Shown here one piece after another: positions 1 to 12,074 of a stretch of 64,000 bases of DNA. The position numbers and the translations under genes are program-made. The stretch's first letter is position 1. The number at the start of each line of letters is the position of its first letter. The notes below the pieces were generated by a model, which worked only from the letters and a program-made list of their open reading frames with translations, was not told the origin of the DNA and did no database searches. The stretch spans positions 1-64,000 of the forward strand of contig JASANG010004128.1 of the NCBI GenBank assembly GCA_030248215.1. Reading direction: 5' to 3'. This DNA is from Enoplolaimus lenunculus (taxonomy: Eukaryota; Nematoda; Enoplea; Enoplida; Thoracostomopsidae).

Positions 1-350
1 TATGTCTATTTCTTCGTTCAGTTACGTATTGCTCTTTTAAATGCTATACAGTTCGAATGGCTTGTAGCCTTTTTGATTGAAGATATATCTCAATATATAG
101 GTCTCTATGTATCTATAGACGGCATTTAGTCTGAGTGCATACGACTTTTGAAAGCCATCTAATTTGTGCCCGGATGTAAAAATGAATTGAACAGTAATAG
201 GTTTTTTAAATGTAGTTTTAACTACGCAAAAGTTTAGAACGCAGTTTTTAAACTGAACAATTTCCAATTAAGATTACACAGTTCAACACGTAGAGCCATA
301 GCTCATAAACTGGTCACTGAATTGTAAGCCCCAATCGTACGTTCACCTCC

Positions 351-690
351 TCAGCGAGGACTAGAAGCTGCAACTTGCACCTGCAAATTTTGTTCGGAAA
401 CCCGTGTAAGCAACACTAGTAGTAACTTGCCCGTTGCAAATTTTGTTCTAAAACCCCGTGTAAACAACTCTAGTAGTTTCAACTTGCAGTTGCAAGTTCT
501 CGCTGCATAAAATTTCACGTGCAAGTTGCAGCTGGAAAGTATATAAGCAAAAAATAGCACTTGCGAATTGCAGCTGCAAGCACTCGCTGCAAAAAAGTGA
601 TGCGGCTTAAAGCATTTTAACCAAACTTGCAGCCATAAGGTGAAGCTGCACGTTTTCGCTCCGAAAACATCCACATGAAAATTAGAATGG
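351..690 (-). repeat. Dispersed repeat rich in GCAAGTT / TTGCAGCTGCAA
   Basis: The sequence is built of short words such as GCAAGTTGCAGCTGCAAG and CTCGCTGCAA in both orientations. A mirror copy lies at about 24730-25081 and a diverged third copy at 10425-10640, which is unique to the left side of the palindrome centre. The 107-122 codon open frames across it follow the repeat and have no recognisable protein. It is probably a short nonautonomous element; no clear ends or target duplication were found. Confidence 0.5.
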
Positions 691-1849
691 CAGATTTACG
701 ATGCGATGTGCGCCAGCAAAGTTCAGCTGCTTTTTCTCGCTGCAAAAACTTAAACTTATGCATTGGGCAGAAGGCGCTTTTAGGCCAGGATCACGTTATA
801 ACCGGGGCACATTAGGATATGTTTTGTCCCTGCTTTGCTGTTGAGTAACATTTTGTCTGTTTATAGACCTCATATCATATTAAAAGTACGGAGTAGTCTA
901 ATATCATAGTGTGTGGTCACTTATTTGCTCTTAAATATCATATTGATATTTGATATATTGTCCGCGAATATTATATGTTTCCAATTGTCGGCATACTTGA
1001 AGTAACAAAACGAAACTGTCCTATTGAATATCATGTAATACTAGAATTTGAAATCTGAATTATTTAATTATGACGCTGGTTCTGAGCGATTTTATGTCAG
1101 AAACTAATTTGGCAGCGCGTTTTATGTTTAAAAGCAAAGGGACGCCATTTCTCGGGTCAAATTTCGATTCATTTGTAAGCCCACGAAGATTACACTGTCG
1201 CGCTGAATATATATGACACTAGCTGCAATTTTGAAATTTCATAATATTCACACAAATGTGCTGCAGTAACACGTGACTTGCGGGCTTTCGTACACATTGA
1301 ACATCTGAGACTGGTGGTTTGTTCATCAACGTCATATGACATTCGAGCTTTGTCCGCTGAAGGGATGCCAAATTTTAATGTTGACGTCGAATCAACATGG
1401 GACAAATAGTGGCCCAGCTGCCCCGGTATATAACGTGAATCTCACAATATAATAAAATTTACGCATGTTTGAAGTTGCGTAAACTCACTGTTGATAGCAC
1501 TTTGGCTGCAGTGAATTCTGTTGGCAGATTCTTGCATTTGTCACCAAGTGGAAGTATCAGTCGTGTACTGCTACAAATGTTATCCGCTGAATTTACGATT
1601 TCGAAATGTTTCTAATTTGTAATTTGTGTTTTGGCGAAAATGGTTCCATTGGGTCAATATCTTAGATTCAAAACACATCAAAATGCTACTGATTAGCTGG
1701 TTTCAACCGTGTATTTAATATTAATCAATGGCCTTCGAACCTTTTGTTTAAGATTGCAGTAAACCAAATCTATATGTTAAATGTCGTTGCACGTAAAACA
1801 GACCTATGCATTCAATGCATTAGGAGGTCATATTCGCGGGTTGTATAAT

Positions 1850-4340
1850 GAACGAAAAATTTCGCCAGCGAAGCGAGCTACAGTTTTAGTAAATTTACAA
1901 CATGGAAAACGTTGGTTTTTAATGTTAATTCTGTTTATTTTTCAGTTCGTTTGCTAAATTTTCTCAATTAAGAAGGCATTAAAAGAGTATATATATTAAT
2001 TTGCAATTTGACCGTCTACAGCTTTTACATTAGACAGTGCACCTTTTTGAGTTAAAATGAAAAATGTATATTTTATTAATATATTTTTATCGATAGCCTG
2101 TTCACCAGGTTAATAGGTAGTTTGCGTGTATATAAAAACCGTTTTAAATGGCTCATACCGCTGTGTATTATTGCACACGCTAATAATCCGTAAAAGTATA
2201 GCTCTCTAACTAATAGGTTCGTTTCGCGAACGAAATGAAATTTTTAGGTTAAGCGTCTAAATTCCATTACAGTTTAATACGTTGGTTTTTCAAACGTTCA
2301 CCTAAAAATAAAAATGTTACCTCAAGAAAAAAATAATTTTTTCGTCAACTTTCTCAGACGAAGATCTTACAGTTGTGCGATGATAAATAGCACTTTCCAT
2401 TTCGTATACATACTCTCGGAAAAATATCTACTTCGCTTGAGTGGGTTTGATCGGAAATTTGTTTTGCATTAATGAGAATAGACAGGGTTAACAAAACTTG
2501 CATTTTTTTAATCAATATAGACTTTTATACCGGTTATACGCTTTATTTCACATTGAATGTGTGTGTGTTTATTTACTTAGAGCCACATCTACCAGATCTC
2601 ATTTGATTGTAAATATTTAATGAGCCTGAGAGAGCATTCATTAAAATATCCTTTGCTAAAAGATTAGGTTATCTGTTTTGCGAACGTTTTCGACAAGGAT
2701 ACATTATATTTTGGCATTTATCATTAAATTTTCACTCACAATACCGAGTATTTCGTAACAGCTGCAAGATTGAGATTAAGCTGAGTAGTTGTGATTTTAA
2801 TTAAATCTCTACAGTTCAACTTTTGCTTCAGGCAGAGTCAGATTGAAAAAAGACTATTTCAAATTTTTTATTTCAAATTTCACACATCATTGAGCAGTTT
2901 CCATGTCAGAAAGTTTGGTTTCATGTAAACAGTCATGTAAAATTGCTAGCTACATCCTGATCTTTTTTATATTAATTTTTCATTTCGCTTTCCTGTTGTT
3001 TTTACTAAGTTTCAAAGCTGTGCATTAGTGACAGTTTTCATAATTACCTTAGCTGAGCAATTTTAAAAGTCAAACCCGTAACCAGGATTTGTTTTTAGGA
3101 GCAATGAGACTATACAGAACAAGAAAAACATTCTTAACAAAGTTTTTTAAATGCTGCCGATAAATTATTTAACCGGATGAGGGCAAAGATATTAGATTGA
3201 CTGGTCAATCCCCTACCCTCAATGTAGTTGCAGAGCATAACCCTACTAAAAGTTTCTGAAAGTAGCAAGCCACGTATTCTTTAATTTTAAGTTAAAATAC
3301 AAAATTGTCAGTTCGTCGATGTTACGCGTAGAAATTAGAAGCAAAACCAAAACGGTTTGCAACCAAACGGTAGTTCATTTAAAACCAATGTATACATATA
3401 TTTCGTTTTATTTTAATTGTTAAGCACAAGTCTACATCGAGTAACCAATGATTTAAAAGCCGAATAAACGCTTTCGTATAGCGCAGATCGGTACCCTTAG
3501 AACTCAGTTATACCCGCGTCGTAGCTTGTTCATTGGGGTTTTCTACTTGAGCAATATATTGATACCCGTTTTTTTTCGGTTGCTAAATAAAATGTCTAAA
3601 GCAAAGGTTTGTGTAGCGCAATCGAAATAAAAGTGATTTCAATAAACACAATGAGTAAATGAACCCGCTGGCTTTTATACAGCTTAGTGAGTATAGTTTA
3701 TATTTTTAGCTGTTATATAAGCACTTGTGGGTAAAGGAGATTACTCTACGCGAACAAAAGCTGTGCATTTTTATTATATCGAACTGGAAAAATGTTATTT
3801 AGGAACCGCGCAGGCAGGTTTGGCTTGTTTTCGCGTGTAGCTTTGTTGGTGGAAATAAATTAGTCTTTAGGTTAATTGGTTTTTTTCGCAGCTATATTGT
3901 TGATTGCCTTAGTGTTGATTAGGTTTTTGTGAGTAGTTTTTAAGCGAAGGAATTATTATGTCGTGAATATATATTCTATTACAAATGAATTTTTATTACA
4001 AACGCATTCATTTTTTCAACTGAACAGCATTCGAAATTTTAGAATCGGCTGAATGGTCTGTGTGTCAGATGGCTAAATATATCATGCAGCGGTACGTGTA
4101 GGATTAACGTACACAAGCCCATATGCAAACCTCTCAACCTAAACGAAAGCCAATACCTAAACCTGTAAGCTTAGTAAAACCAAAATCTGAAAATTTCCAA
4201 AACACTGTAGTCGGAAAGTTTTCAACAGGAATTTTTCGTTTAGTGTTCACAGCGAGGTGGTATTCTCAATTAGACGCATCGATTTATTGAGCACTATCTG
4301 TTATACTACTTGTTTGATATAACAGATTTGTATAAGAACT
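1850..4340. other. Arm sequence with no recognised gene
   Basis: AT-rich sequence (mirror at about 21080-23590). A 54-codon frame on + at 2313-2474 reads through in both arms with a few changes, but it has no recognisable family. Nothing else here could be supported. Confidence 0.4.
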
Positions 4341-4349
4341 AAGTACGGC

Positions 4350-4510
4350 CCATAGCTATCTCACCTTGCTAGGTAGGGATAAAAAATTTCTGGCGGGTCA
4401 TACAAGGGTTTTCGTTGACTTACAAGCAAGGTTGAAAATTTTCCATGGGGCGAAAATTTTTATGGGGGCTGAGCCCCTCCTCCCCCCTCCTTAGTTACTG
4501 TCCAGCTACA
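4350..4510 (-). repeat. Dispersed repeat 'CCTTGCTAGG...AAGGGTTTTC'
   Basis: A family of about 150 bp running from CAGCTC/TATCTCACCTTGCTAGG through a 'CAAGGGTTTTC' block and 'CTTACAAGC' to a G/C-run 'GCTGAGCCCCTCC'. Related copies lie at 7740-7860, 9690-9850, 39225-39365 and 46105-46260, with mirror copies in the right arm (for example 20950-21085). It is recognised by shared word order; ends and target duplications were not defined. Confidence 0.5.
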
Positions 4511-4539
4511 CCATGTACACTTGAACAAGTAATCTACGT

Positions 4540-5199
4540 CAGGGGCGGATCTAGGGAGGATGAGGGGATTCATCCCCCACCGGCTGCCGAGTTTAAATTT
4601 TTTCGTGGTTAAAATCGAACTTACAATGCAAATTTCTGTTCCGATATCTTAAAATTTCACATTTGTTTAAGGGATTCACCCTGAAATTGCAGTACAACTA
4701 ATTTTCTATGTGTTTTGATAAGTTTTAAAATGCATCAGGCATCTCGCTCGCTGCGCTCGCGAGTTTGGAGGGAGCCCCCGCCACTGTCTGCTCCGGCACT
4801 GCGAGCAAGTTTCTCAAGTACGGGGAAATGAATAGCGACAATTTGGCTACAGAGGGACGGCACCCCTGCATCCATGCGCCTATAAACCCTGTAGCTTATG
4901 CGCGAACTTTAGCCTACACCTCAACTTTAGGCTAAAGTGTAGACTTAAGCTTAAGCCTAAATCTGAGTCTAAACGTAAACTTCTGAATAGCCTAAACTTT
5001 TGGGAATTTGGGACAATTACCCGGGAATTAAGATTTTGGGAAATTGGTATATTACGCAGGAAATTGGGAAGGACCAGTTCTTTACATGTGCCAGTGTGTG
5101 TGACTTGTTTTATATGCGCAAAAATATGTATGAACTGTGCCAAAACTCAACATTTTCCAATTGTGTATCCCCCACCAGAAATTTCTGGATCCGCCACTA
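4540..5199 (+). mobile_element. hAT-type nonautonomous element, left arm
   Basis: Starts CAGGGGCGGATCTAG and ends with the inverted form CTGGATCCGCCACTA, the terminal style of hAT transposons. It is flanked by 8-bp direct repeats that agree at 6 of 8 bases, ATCTACGT (4532-4539) and ATCTACAC (5200-5207), which is the hAT target-duplication size. At 660 bp it carries no transposase. The interior (about 4885-5000) holds degenerate telomere-like words (AGGCTAAAG, AAGCTTAAGCCTAAAT). A mirror copy is at 20236-20895. Confidence 0.8.
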
Positions 5200-6814
5200 A
5201 TCTACACACCCGTGTCCCACTTTTTACAAGCAAAAAAGTTTGAAACAGAAAAACGTGTGACCTTTAATGTTTTCTTTACGATAAGTCCACTTGGTAAAAG
5301 TGCATGCTTTTATATCAGTTCTTTTAGAAAAAGAAATATTAAAAATCGTATCAGGAGGTATGAAACTGAGACAGTTTCAGACGAATATTTGCAAAAAAAC
5401 AGGCACGGGTAATGTTGTTGCCCTGACTTGTAAATTTTGTGCCTGCCGGTTTATTCGCAATAAAATATGTTTACCCGATACGGCCTAGGCCGCTGGGGTC
5501 TAAGGGTATCCGCTACTTAAGTTCATCTTTGATTGTAGACGGTGTACGCTCCACTTCTGGACTGTTAGTGTTATCATTCACTTAGGATGACTGTGATGCC
5601 GCAGGCTTAGTCTCGTAGTTTTCGGGGCCGATGACGAGTGTTTTAGAAGCGAAAACATTTGAAGGAAAAAATACAGTTTTGATCATTATTTGCATCGACG
5701 CTTTCTTTTTTGGTACCCGCGCTCTAAACCGACCTCAGAATCCGCTTAGTTCATGATCCGCCGAATTAATATCGAAATTTTGGTACTGACTCATGCTAAG
5801 TGAAACTGAAGAAACGTGGCAATGGCTCAAGACAACCGTTTGAAAATATTATCATCGTAGACCAAACTGATGAAAGACACTAAAATACTAATGCTCGTTT
5901 GTTTTGTTTTGAATTTGAAACGCAACTGTTGAAATGGATCAGAAAACACACACATATTTGTCATCAAATCAGTCCAGTGGCCGCTCATAGGGCTATAATT
6001 AACTGTCAGCGCTGCGGAAAAAACGTTATTTCGATTGTCGATTATCACAATACAAATGTATTCTTCCATTCAACTTATTTTCCTGCGCACGTACGTAAGC
6101 CATGTTGCCTGGCTGTTTCAATATTTTAGGTCGTAAACACTGAATATATCCGAATTTTTGTGACAAAACAAATACTAAAAGATATACATTAACTTTACGT
6201 TTGATGCTTGTTCTTTTCACAATATTGATTCCGATAGGTTTAAGATGTAATTATATATATATTAGCCGTTAAAAACTTTTGAGGTTTCATATGGGCAAAT
6301 CTAGAAACGTCTGACAGAGAGGCATGCAATATATAACAGCAATAAAAGCTTTCAAATCAAACGAGCGAGAAGCCAAACGCAATTTTAGTACTTATATAAA
6401 TCGCATATTAATACAAATTTTTTGCTTTATATCGCTGTTAGTGGGCCATGACATGTTGCATCGTTTTTTGCATCCGCTAGAGACTGGAGTAAAACTACAG
6501 GCCAGTTAATGATCTGTTTAATGATCAGATAATGTTTAGATAGCCTTTTTTCGTGTGCAGGTTTGGAAGAATGAATTTTTTCATAATGTTCAGATTGACA
6601 AAAATATTGCACAGGTTTGCATAGACAAATAGTTTCCATTCTCTGTGAGTCGGGTATAAGCCAACGATGTTTGTAAAATCATAAAAAATGATTCAAAGGG
6701 GATTTATCCGGGAACCGTTCGAGGATATAAACAACATATTACAATAAAATAATCATTACGAACTGGATATACCTCAGCAAGTTTGTGGTACATTGACAGT
6801 TGGGCCAATGTTTG

Positions 6815-6975
6815 AACATTGGCGGAACAGTAGTATAAGTAAATTCCTATGCATACGCTTAAGCGTAAGAATGTGTTTATACCTAAGCCTAAGCCTAAGC
6901 CCAAGCGAAAAATTACGCTAAACTTTAAATTTTCATTAATGTAGACCCACAGAAAAACGTTCCGCCCCTGATTAT
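6815..6975 (-). mobile_element. Small inverted-repeat element with telomeric TTAGGC tract, left arm
   Basis: The interior contains about three units of CCTAAG (6882-6906) plus degenerate units (CGCTTAAGCG). It is bounded by ATTGGCGGAACAG at the left and CGTTCCGCCCCTG at the right, which are imperfect inverted ends. A second element with the same plan is at 48275-48442. TTAGGC is the nematode telomere repeat. The mirror copy in the right arm is at about 18459-18619. Confidence 0.5.
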
Positions 6976-7234
6976 TACACGGACCCATAGCCACGATTTA
7001 ATTTCTTTATTCTTTATACTCAAGGAAAAGATATTAGAACGAGAGAGAATTTTTTTCACTGCAGATATCCATGGGTTAAGTGCTTGTATTACGTAAAGCA
7101 GCCGTTTCCCTGGCTTCTCGAGAATTTTTGCACAGGGACATGTCCCAATTTCCCCTTTGCCTCCGCACGTAAATCCGTCAGTCTTGCTATCGTTGAGAAG
7201 TCAAAATTTTAGAGAACATAATGAGCAATCTGAA

Positions 7235-9353
7235 ATGTCTCCAATAACGTTTATTATGCGCTTAAAATCAGCCACAAAGGCACTACTAACCGTTTTAACT
7301 ATTAAACTATTGTACTGGATTCCAATTTTGTTGCTAATTTTAAAACCCATTATTGAATGCGCTTCATCAAAACTTGAACGCCGTCCATCACTTGCTTACA
7401 GCAATTTAAGAAAAGCCAGAAACTCAGCAATTCACAAACTTCGATATCATACAATGTCTGACTTTTGCAGTACAAAATTTGCAATCCCAAATACGTATAC
7501 ACATTACGATTATTGCCAGCTATCATATACATCACTGCCTGCGTTATGCTCACCAGATGGTCTCATTTCGCCTGCATCAGCACAAGCGCTCGGTGATCGT
7601 CTTGAGCTAATGAACGCAACAAGTTGCTACTGTGATCAGTCGGCGAACAGTTGGAACTCTCAGCATTCCGGATGTTTGTCAAAAAACGGTACGCGTGCAA
7701 CAAATAGCCAGAGGGGAGCCACTGGGCTCAGCACGTCTAAAACTTTTGTCCCTCACTAGAAACGTTTCAAACTCGCTTGTAAGTTATCGACAACCCTTGT
7801 ATGCGTCTAATAAAAAGGTTTATAGCTCCGTAGGAAGGTGAGATGACTACGGGCATGACGTTACAGCTCTTTGCACGTCCATGGCACTGTTGTGTCCAGC
7901 GCCATACTGGTATTTCGTCTGTGTACAACTTTAACGAGAAATTATAATAATTATTATTTTTTGTAATCATTTCTACTAGAATATATGTATTTTTACAATG
8001 ATCGTATTCTATTACCGTGTACGGCCGTGCTGTAGCGTGAGCGATCCGACGTTAGCTTACAATTCCGCATAAGTTACCAAAGCCACCCAGGTTCGCAACC
8101 AATCGCCCTTTTGCTACCAAATTTCAACCAAAAAATTTTGGTTTTGGTCTCTGTTGGGGGGACATAGGCTTGGATGCCCCTTTGCATTATAGCTACTGGT
8201 TTATGGAAAAGTTGGCAAAATTATACAAACGAATTATATTTTGCAGTGATTCCTGTTGATCACCATTCAGCTCAGTCTGTGACGTCGATTCATCTCAATA
8301 TAGGTATTTTGTGTATTCGAAGTTTGCGACTGCTTACACTCGAAGAAGCAAATGTGTTCGATTCTGGCGCAAACTGTTCGGTAAATTAAGCAAACTTTCA
8401 ATACACAAGTTCAAGTTTTATGGTTTCAAACCATTTATTCAATTGAAATTATCATATTTTTTGATTAAATATTGTAAATTACAGTATGTATATCAGGGCC
8501 GACGTTAGGATAGTTGTCCCCCCCAAAACGGGTTCGAAGGGACACCAGTTTGACAGCGCTATAACTTCGTGGTCTGCGAAAATATTTTTAGCTTACTAAT
8601 ATGGAGGTCCCAAGGATCTCCTATTGAGAGGTTTGGTAGGCACTTTCACCGGCACTGATGCTTATAGATCTGATATGCGTGTCGCAGTTTGAAACAAGAT
8701 GAGGGTGTCACTGTTTTAAAAGCAAAGATATTATTTAGTGCTTAAACCATTTCAAGCGTAAAACGTTGAAATTTTTTTAGATCTACTCAAGAAATCAAAC
8801 ATTCAACGGTACAAAATTTGTTGCACCCGGTAAATCCGGCGCAATCGTATCTGATTTGCTCCGGGCGCTGTGGTCATCAAACGCATGCATTGTCGATATC
8901 ATGGTTCTGAGTACCGATCACTGGCTGAGCGATGGTAAAATACTGATTACGGGTTATCCATTTGTGTATGTTAGTTTTTCACCAAATTTCACCACAGTCT
9001 ACGGCGCTAATTTTACAGTGCATTTAAAAGCACGTCTTGCATCGCTAAACTTTGACGCTGCAACAACTTCACAAGTTCTCATCGATACGGTAGAAAATAT
9101 TAAAATTGCCTTATGGTCTGAAAAACGAATTATTAGCATGCGCAGGCGGCTTAGACCTTTGCGAAACAAAGAAGCTCCGATTTGGGCGGTACTTTTGTTG
9201 TCGGCATGTACTATAACAGGAGTTTTACTTGCAATTATCGGACAAATGGTCACTTCTGAACGTAATATATGGGCGTTTGCAAGTAGATCTACATCATCAA
9301 AAGGTTCGCGATGGAAAGCTGGATTTTCAGGCGGTGTATGGGGAAAGAAATGA
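7235..9353 (+). CDS. MOLO-1-like TPM-domain membrane protein (3 exons)
   Basis: Proposed exons are 7235-7688, 8193-8380 and 8781-9353. Phases agree at both junctions (donor G|gtacgc to attatag|CT, phase 1; TCG|gtaaat to ttttttag|ATC, phase 0) and give a 404-residue frame. A membrane segment lies near the N-terminus (about residues 20-40) and another near the C-terminus (about 345-371). Between them the sequence has LCSPDGLIS, a CYC pair near residue 131, LYFAVIPV, and later LLRALWSSNACIVDIMVLS, an order that resembles the extracellular TPM-type domain of nematode MOLO-1, a single-pass auxiliary subunit of levamisole-sensitive acetylcholine receptors. Several N-glycosylation motifs (NAT, NYT, NFT) fit an extracellular position. 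The start is the first in-frame ATG; an acceptor-like ATTTTAG at about 7205-7211 upstream may mark a further exon or a spliced leader site. The family call is from motif order, not from a search. Confidence 0.55.
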
Positions 9354-9945
9354 GCATAAATTTGACTGAAGCAGAGTACGAAACAGGGATGTAGACCGGA
9401 TGTAAGTTTGAAGGATTTAACATCATGTAAAAACAAATTTTTTGAAATCTACGATTCAAAAAATATACCTAACGCCTTAGTAAACGAGGTTTTATTGTCT
9501 CTTGAGATGTTTTGGGATTGAATATATACCTCTATCCCTGCCTTGTATACGCCCCTGGCACGAAATAATTTTTCGTTGTGACAGATTTGTATTTTGAACT
9601 GGTAAAATACTTGTTCTGTATGCCATTGCTTTTGAAGGGTATAAGTCTAATCTGCGTTATAAAACTGACTTATAATCGGGTCCGTAACAGGTGGAAGGCG
9701 AGGGGCGGCGGCGTGTTGAGCTCCTGCAGAAAGAATTGTGGGCTCCACCAGAAAATTTTCATGCTTGCTTGTGAGCCATAGAAAACCCTTGTATAGCCCT
9801 CCTGGAAAATCTTTAGCCCCGTTATTAAGGGGAGAGGGTTACGGGTCCGCTTATAGTAAGTACTGTTGCCAACTATTGAATGTTTACAAATAAAACTGCA
9901 TATGGGAGAATTTGGAACAAATATTGAAAGATAAATCTGTTAGTT

Positions 9946-10361
9946 TACTTTAGTGATCCGAATAATGGGGGCACTGATATTTATTTGGCCTCTACAGACG
10001 GTACCCCCGTTGTTTTTTTTAACCCACGCTCCGCCTCCCTTCGTTACTGATAATTACCGTAGTCAATATCCGTTAATTAAACGTTTGTCTTGTATCAAAG
10101 TTAGCGATAAAGTTATACACAAATGTACTTTCAAAACTTAAGTACCCTTTAAAGTTTCGAACTCAACTTTATTTGGGCCTGGAATCATTTATGCTCTACA
10201 ATTAGGAATAGTTGACAGTTATGGACTCTAATTAGTGTTTAGGGACTCTATCTGTTTACGGACAGTTATTAGGGATTAGGGATACAGACTCCTATTGATT
10301 GAGACTCAAAATGGGGACCCTTCTTATTACCCCCATCTTATTAGGGTCACTACAGTACTTT
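9946..10361 (+). mobile_element. Inverted-repeat element 'TACTGTAGTGACCC', left arm
   Basis: The left end reads TACTTTAGTGATCCGAATAA and the right end is its inverse (rc TACTGTAGTGACCCTAATAA), each followed by a G run. It is about 415 bp with no coding potential. Internal words such as TTATTTGGCCTCTACAGA and TCGAACTCAACTTTATTTGG recur at 42709-43018, and a short fragment is at 44632-44700. The right-arm mirror is at about 15160-15588. Superfamily not assigned. Confidence 0.65.
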
Positions 10362-10424
10362 ATTAACAAGCAATATAAGTAGCATACAGACAGCAACTAA
10401 AAATTTTATCAACAATGCATTATA

Positions 10425-10640
10425 AGTCCTATTCACACGTGCAAGTTATTGCTGCGAGAACTTGCAGATGCAACTTGCACTTGCAAATTTTATCCAAAAT
10501 CCCGTTCGAAAAACTTGCAGCTTCAAATACTTCATTAAAAATCATACCTATTAATTTAGTTCTCATGTGTGAACAACCTTGCAAGTTCTCTGAATTTATT
10601 GCAGCCGCTTCATTGCTGATGAAAAGTCAAGTCCGTATCA
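10425..10640 (+). repeat. Third copy of the GCAAGTT-rich repeat
   Basis: Shares words such as ACTTGCAGATGCAACTTGCA with the repeat at 351-690. It lies just past the point where the left arm stops pairing with the right arm, so it may be an insertion that interrupted the palindrome on this side. Confidence 0.45.
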
Positions 10641-10904
10641 GCTAACGTCTCCGCAACTCTTGAATTAGTTTGTTGCTTTAAGTTGAGTTTAACTCAAAAA
10701 TTTTTATCGTAGCCAGTGATTTCGGGATTTACCTAAAGTTTAAAAAAACGTTAATAAACTTCTCAAATATTACAGGCTATTTTCGTTAGTTTTTAACTAC
10801 TGAGTGTAGAAACAATGTTTGTATATCAAATTCTACGAATTGGTTGCTCCAATGTTTTTACTTCAACAACAAAAAAACGTCAAAAATGCCCAGTTTCGTT
10901 GCTG

Positions 10905-11215
10905 AAATTTTCTTTCCGATGGATATACTGATATACAACATTTTTAACGATTGACAAAGAACGAGAAAATTCTTCGATTATAAATTCAGAAGTTTATTCT
11001 GAAGAGTTTACGTCTCTTTTTTGGCACCAGAAATTCGACAAAAGGATATACCACATGTTTCCTCCCCGTGAAAATATTCCTAAAACAGTAGTAAAAAAAA
11101 ACGTTACTACCAATATAATGCGTCGTTCAGATGTGCTAAGTCGATTAATAGAGCCTAAAAAACTAAAGATTTTTAAAAATTTAGTTCATTAGAAGCAAAA
11201 GTTAAAACACACAAC
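10905..11215 (+). repeat. Inner inverted segment, left
   Basis: Pairs with 14410-14770 in reverse complement at clearly lower identity than the main arms. Landmarks are GGATATACTGATATACAACA, GGATATACCACATG and TAATGCGTCG. Between this and the main arm lies about 500 bp with no counterpart on the other side, so the palindrome centre has a different history from the arms. Confidence 0.75.
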
Positions 11216-12074
11216 ACCACCAGAATTATCGAGAAATTTTAAGAAAGAGATCAGGAGAAAGGAGTCAGAAAAAAGAGGAAAAATGAAGAGATGAACAAGA
11301 GCGAAGGAGGACATAAATGGTCATAAAGTAGAAATATGGGGGGAGGCTAAACTATGAAGGGTGGAAACCATAAGCTGAGACAGAAGCATATAATTAAATT
11401 ATCAGATTTTCAAAAGTACGTTACTTTCTTTTCCAGAGCTGTACAATTTTTAGTAATTTCAACAAGAAACGACTTTTTGAATCCGTTAATAAGAACAATT
11501 CAAGATCTAAAGCTTTAAAAAAACGATTATTCTAAATCTTTTATATATCAAAATTAAGAAAATTTGAGATCACTCTTTCATGAATAAAGAAAATTTAAAA
11601 AAAGTCAAATTACATGATATTTTTAATTTGGAATACCTTTCAATGATAATATAAAACAAACTTAAACAAAAGTTATATAATTATGTATGCTGAGTGAGAT
11701 TTCATATATTTTCCAAAGGCAAATCAGATAAGTGCTAATTTCAATACAGATTATAAATAAAAGGATTTAATCTTAATATTGAGAACAAATAGAGTAGGCA
11801 ACATTCAATGAGTAAAAGTTTTAAATGTAATAGTATAAAATTAAAATTCAAATGTCTTTGTTTTTTTCTGACAAGTAATTACTAACGAACGTTGGCCAGC
11901 ACGTCCTTCAAAGCTTAAACAAGTTATTTGCAAACATTATTTATTGTAGGGCATATAAGGGTCATGGAAACGTAATTAAATTAAGGAGATTACGTAATAA
12001 TAAAAGGGGAAATATCTGTCCCAAATCCAACACGCAGCAAGCGCATCGCAAGCGCACGGGCGGGTGGTTTGTAG

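Larger units (their letters stand above)
40..10409 (+). repeat. Left arm of giant inverted repeat
   Basis: This arm is the reverse complement of 15112-25367. Base 40 pairs with base 25367 and the match stops just outside (39 does not pair). The sum of paired coordinates drifts from 25407 at the outer edge to about 25434 near 5-8 kb and about 25519 near 10.4 kb, so the arms differ by small indels as well as scattered substitutions. Almost every feature in this arm has a mirror copy. The arm holds one likely gene (7235-9353) and several mobile elements. Confidence 0.95.
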
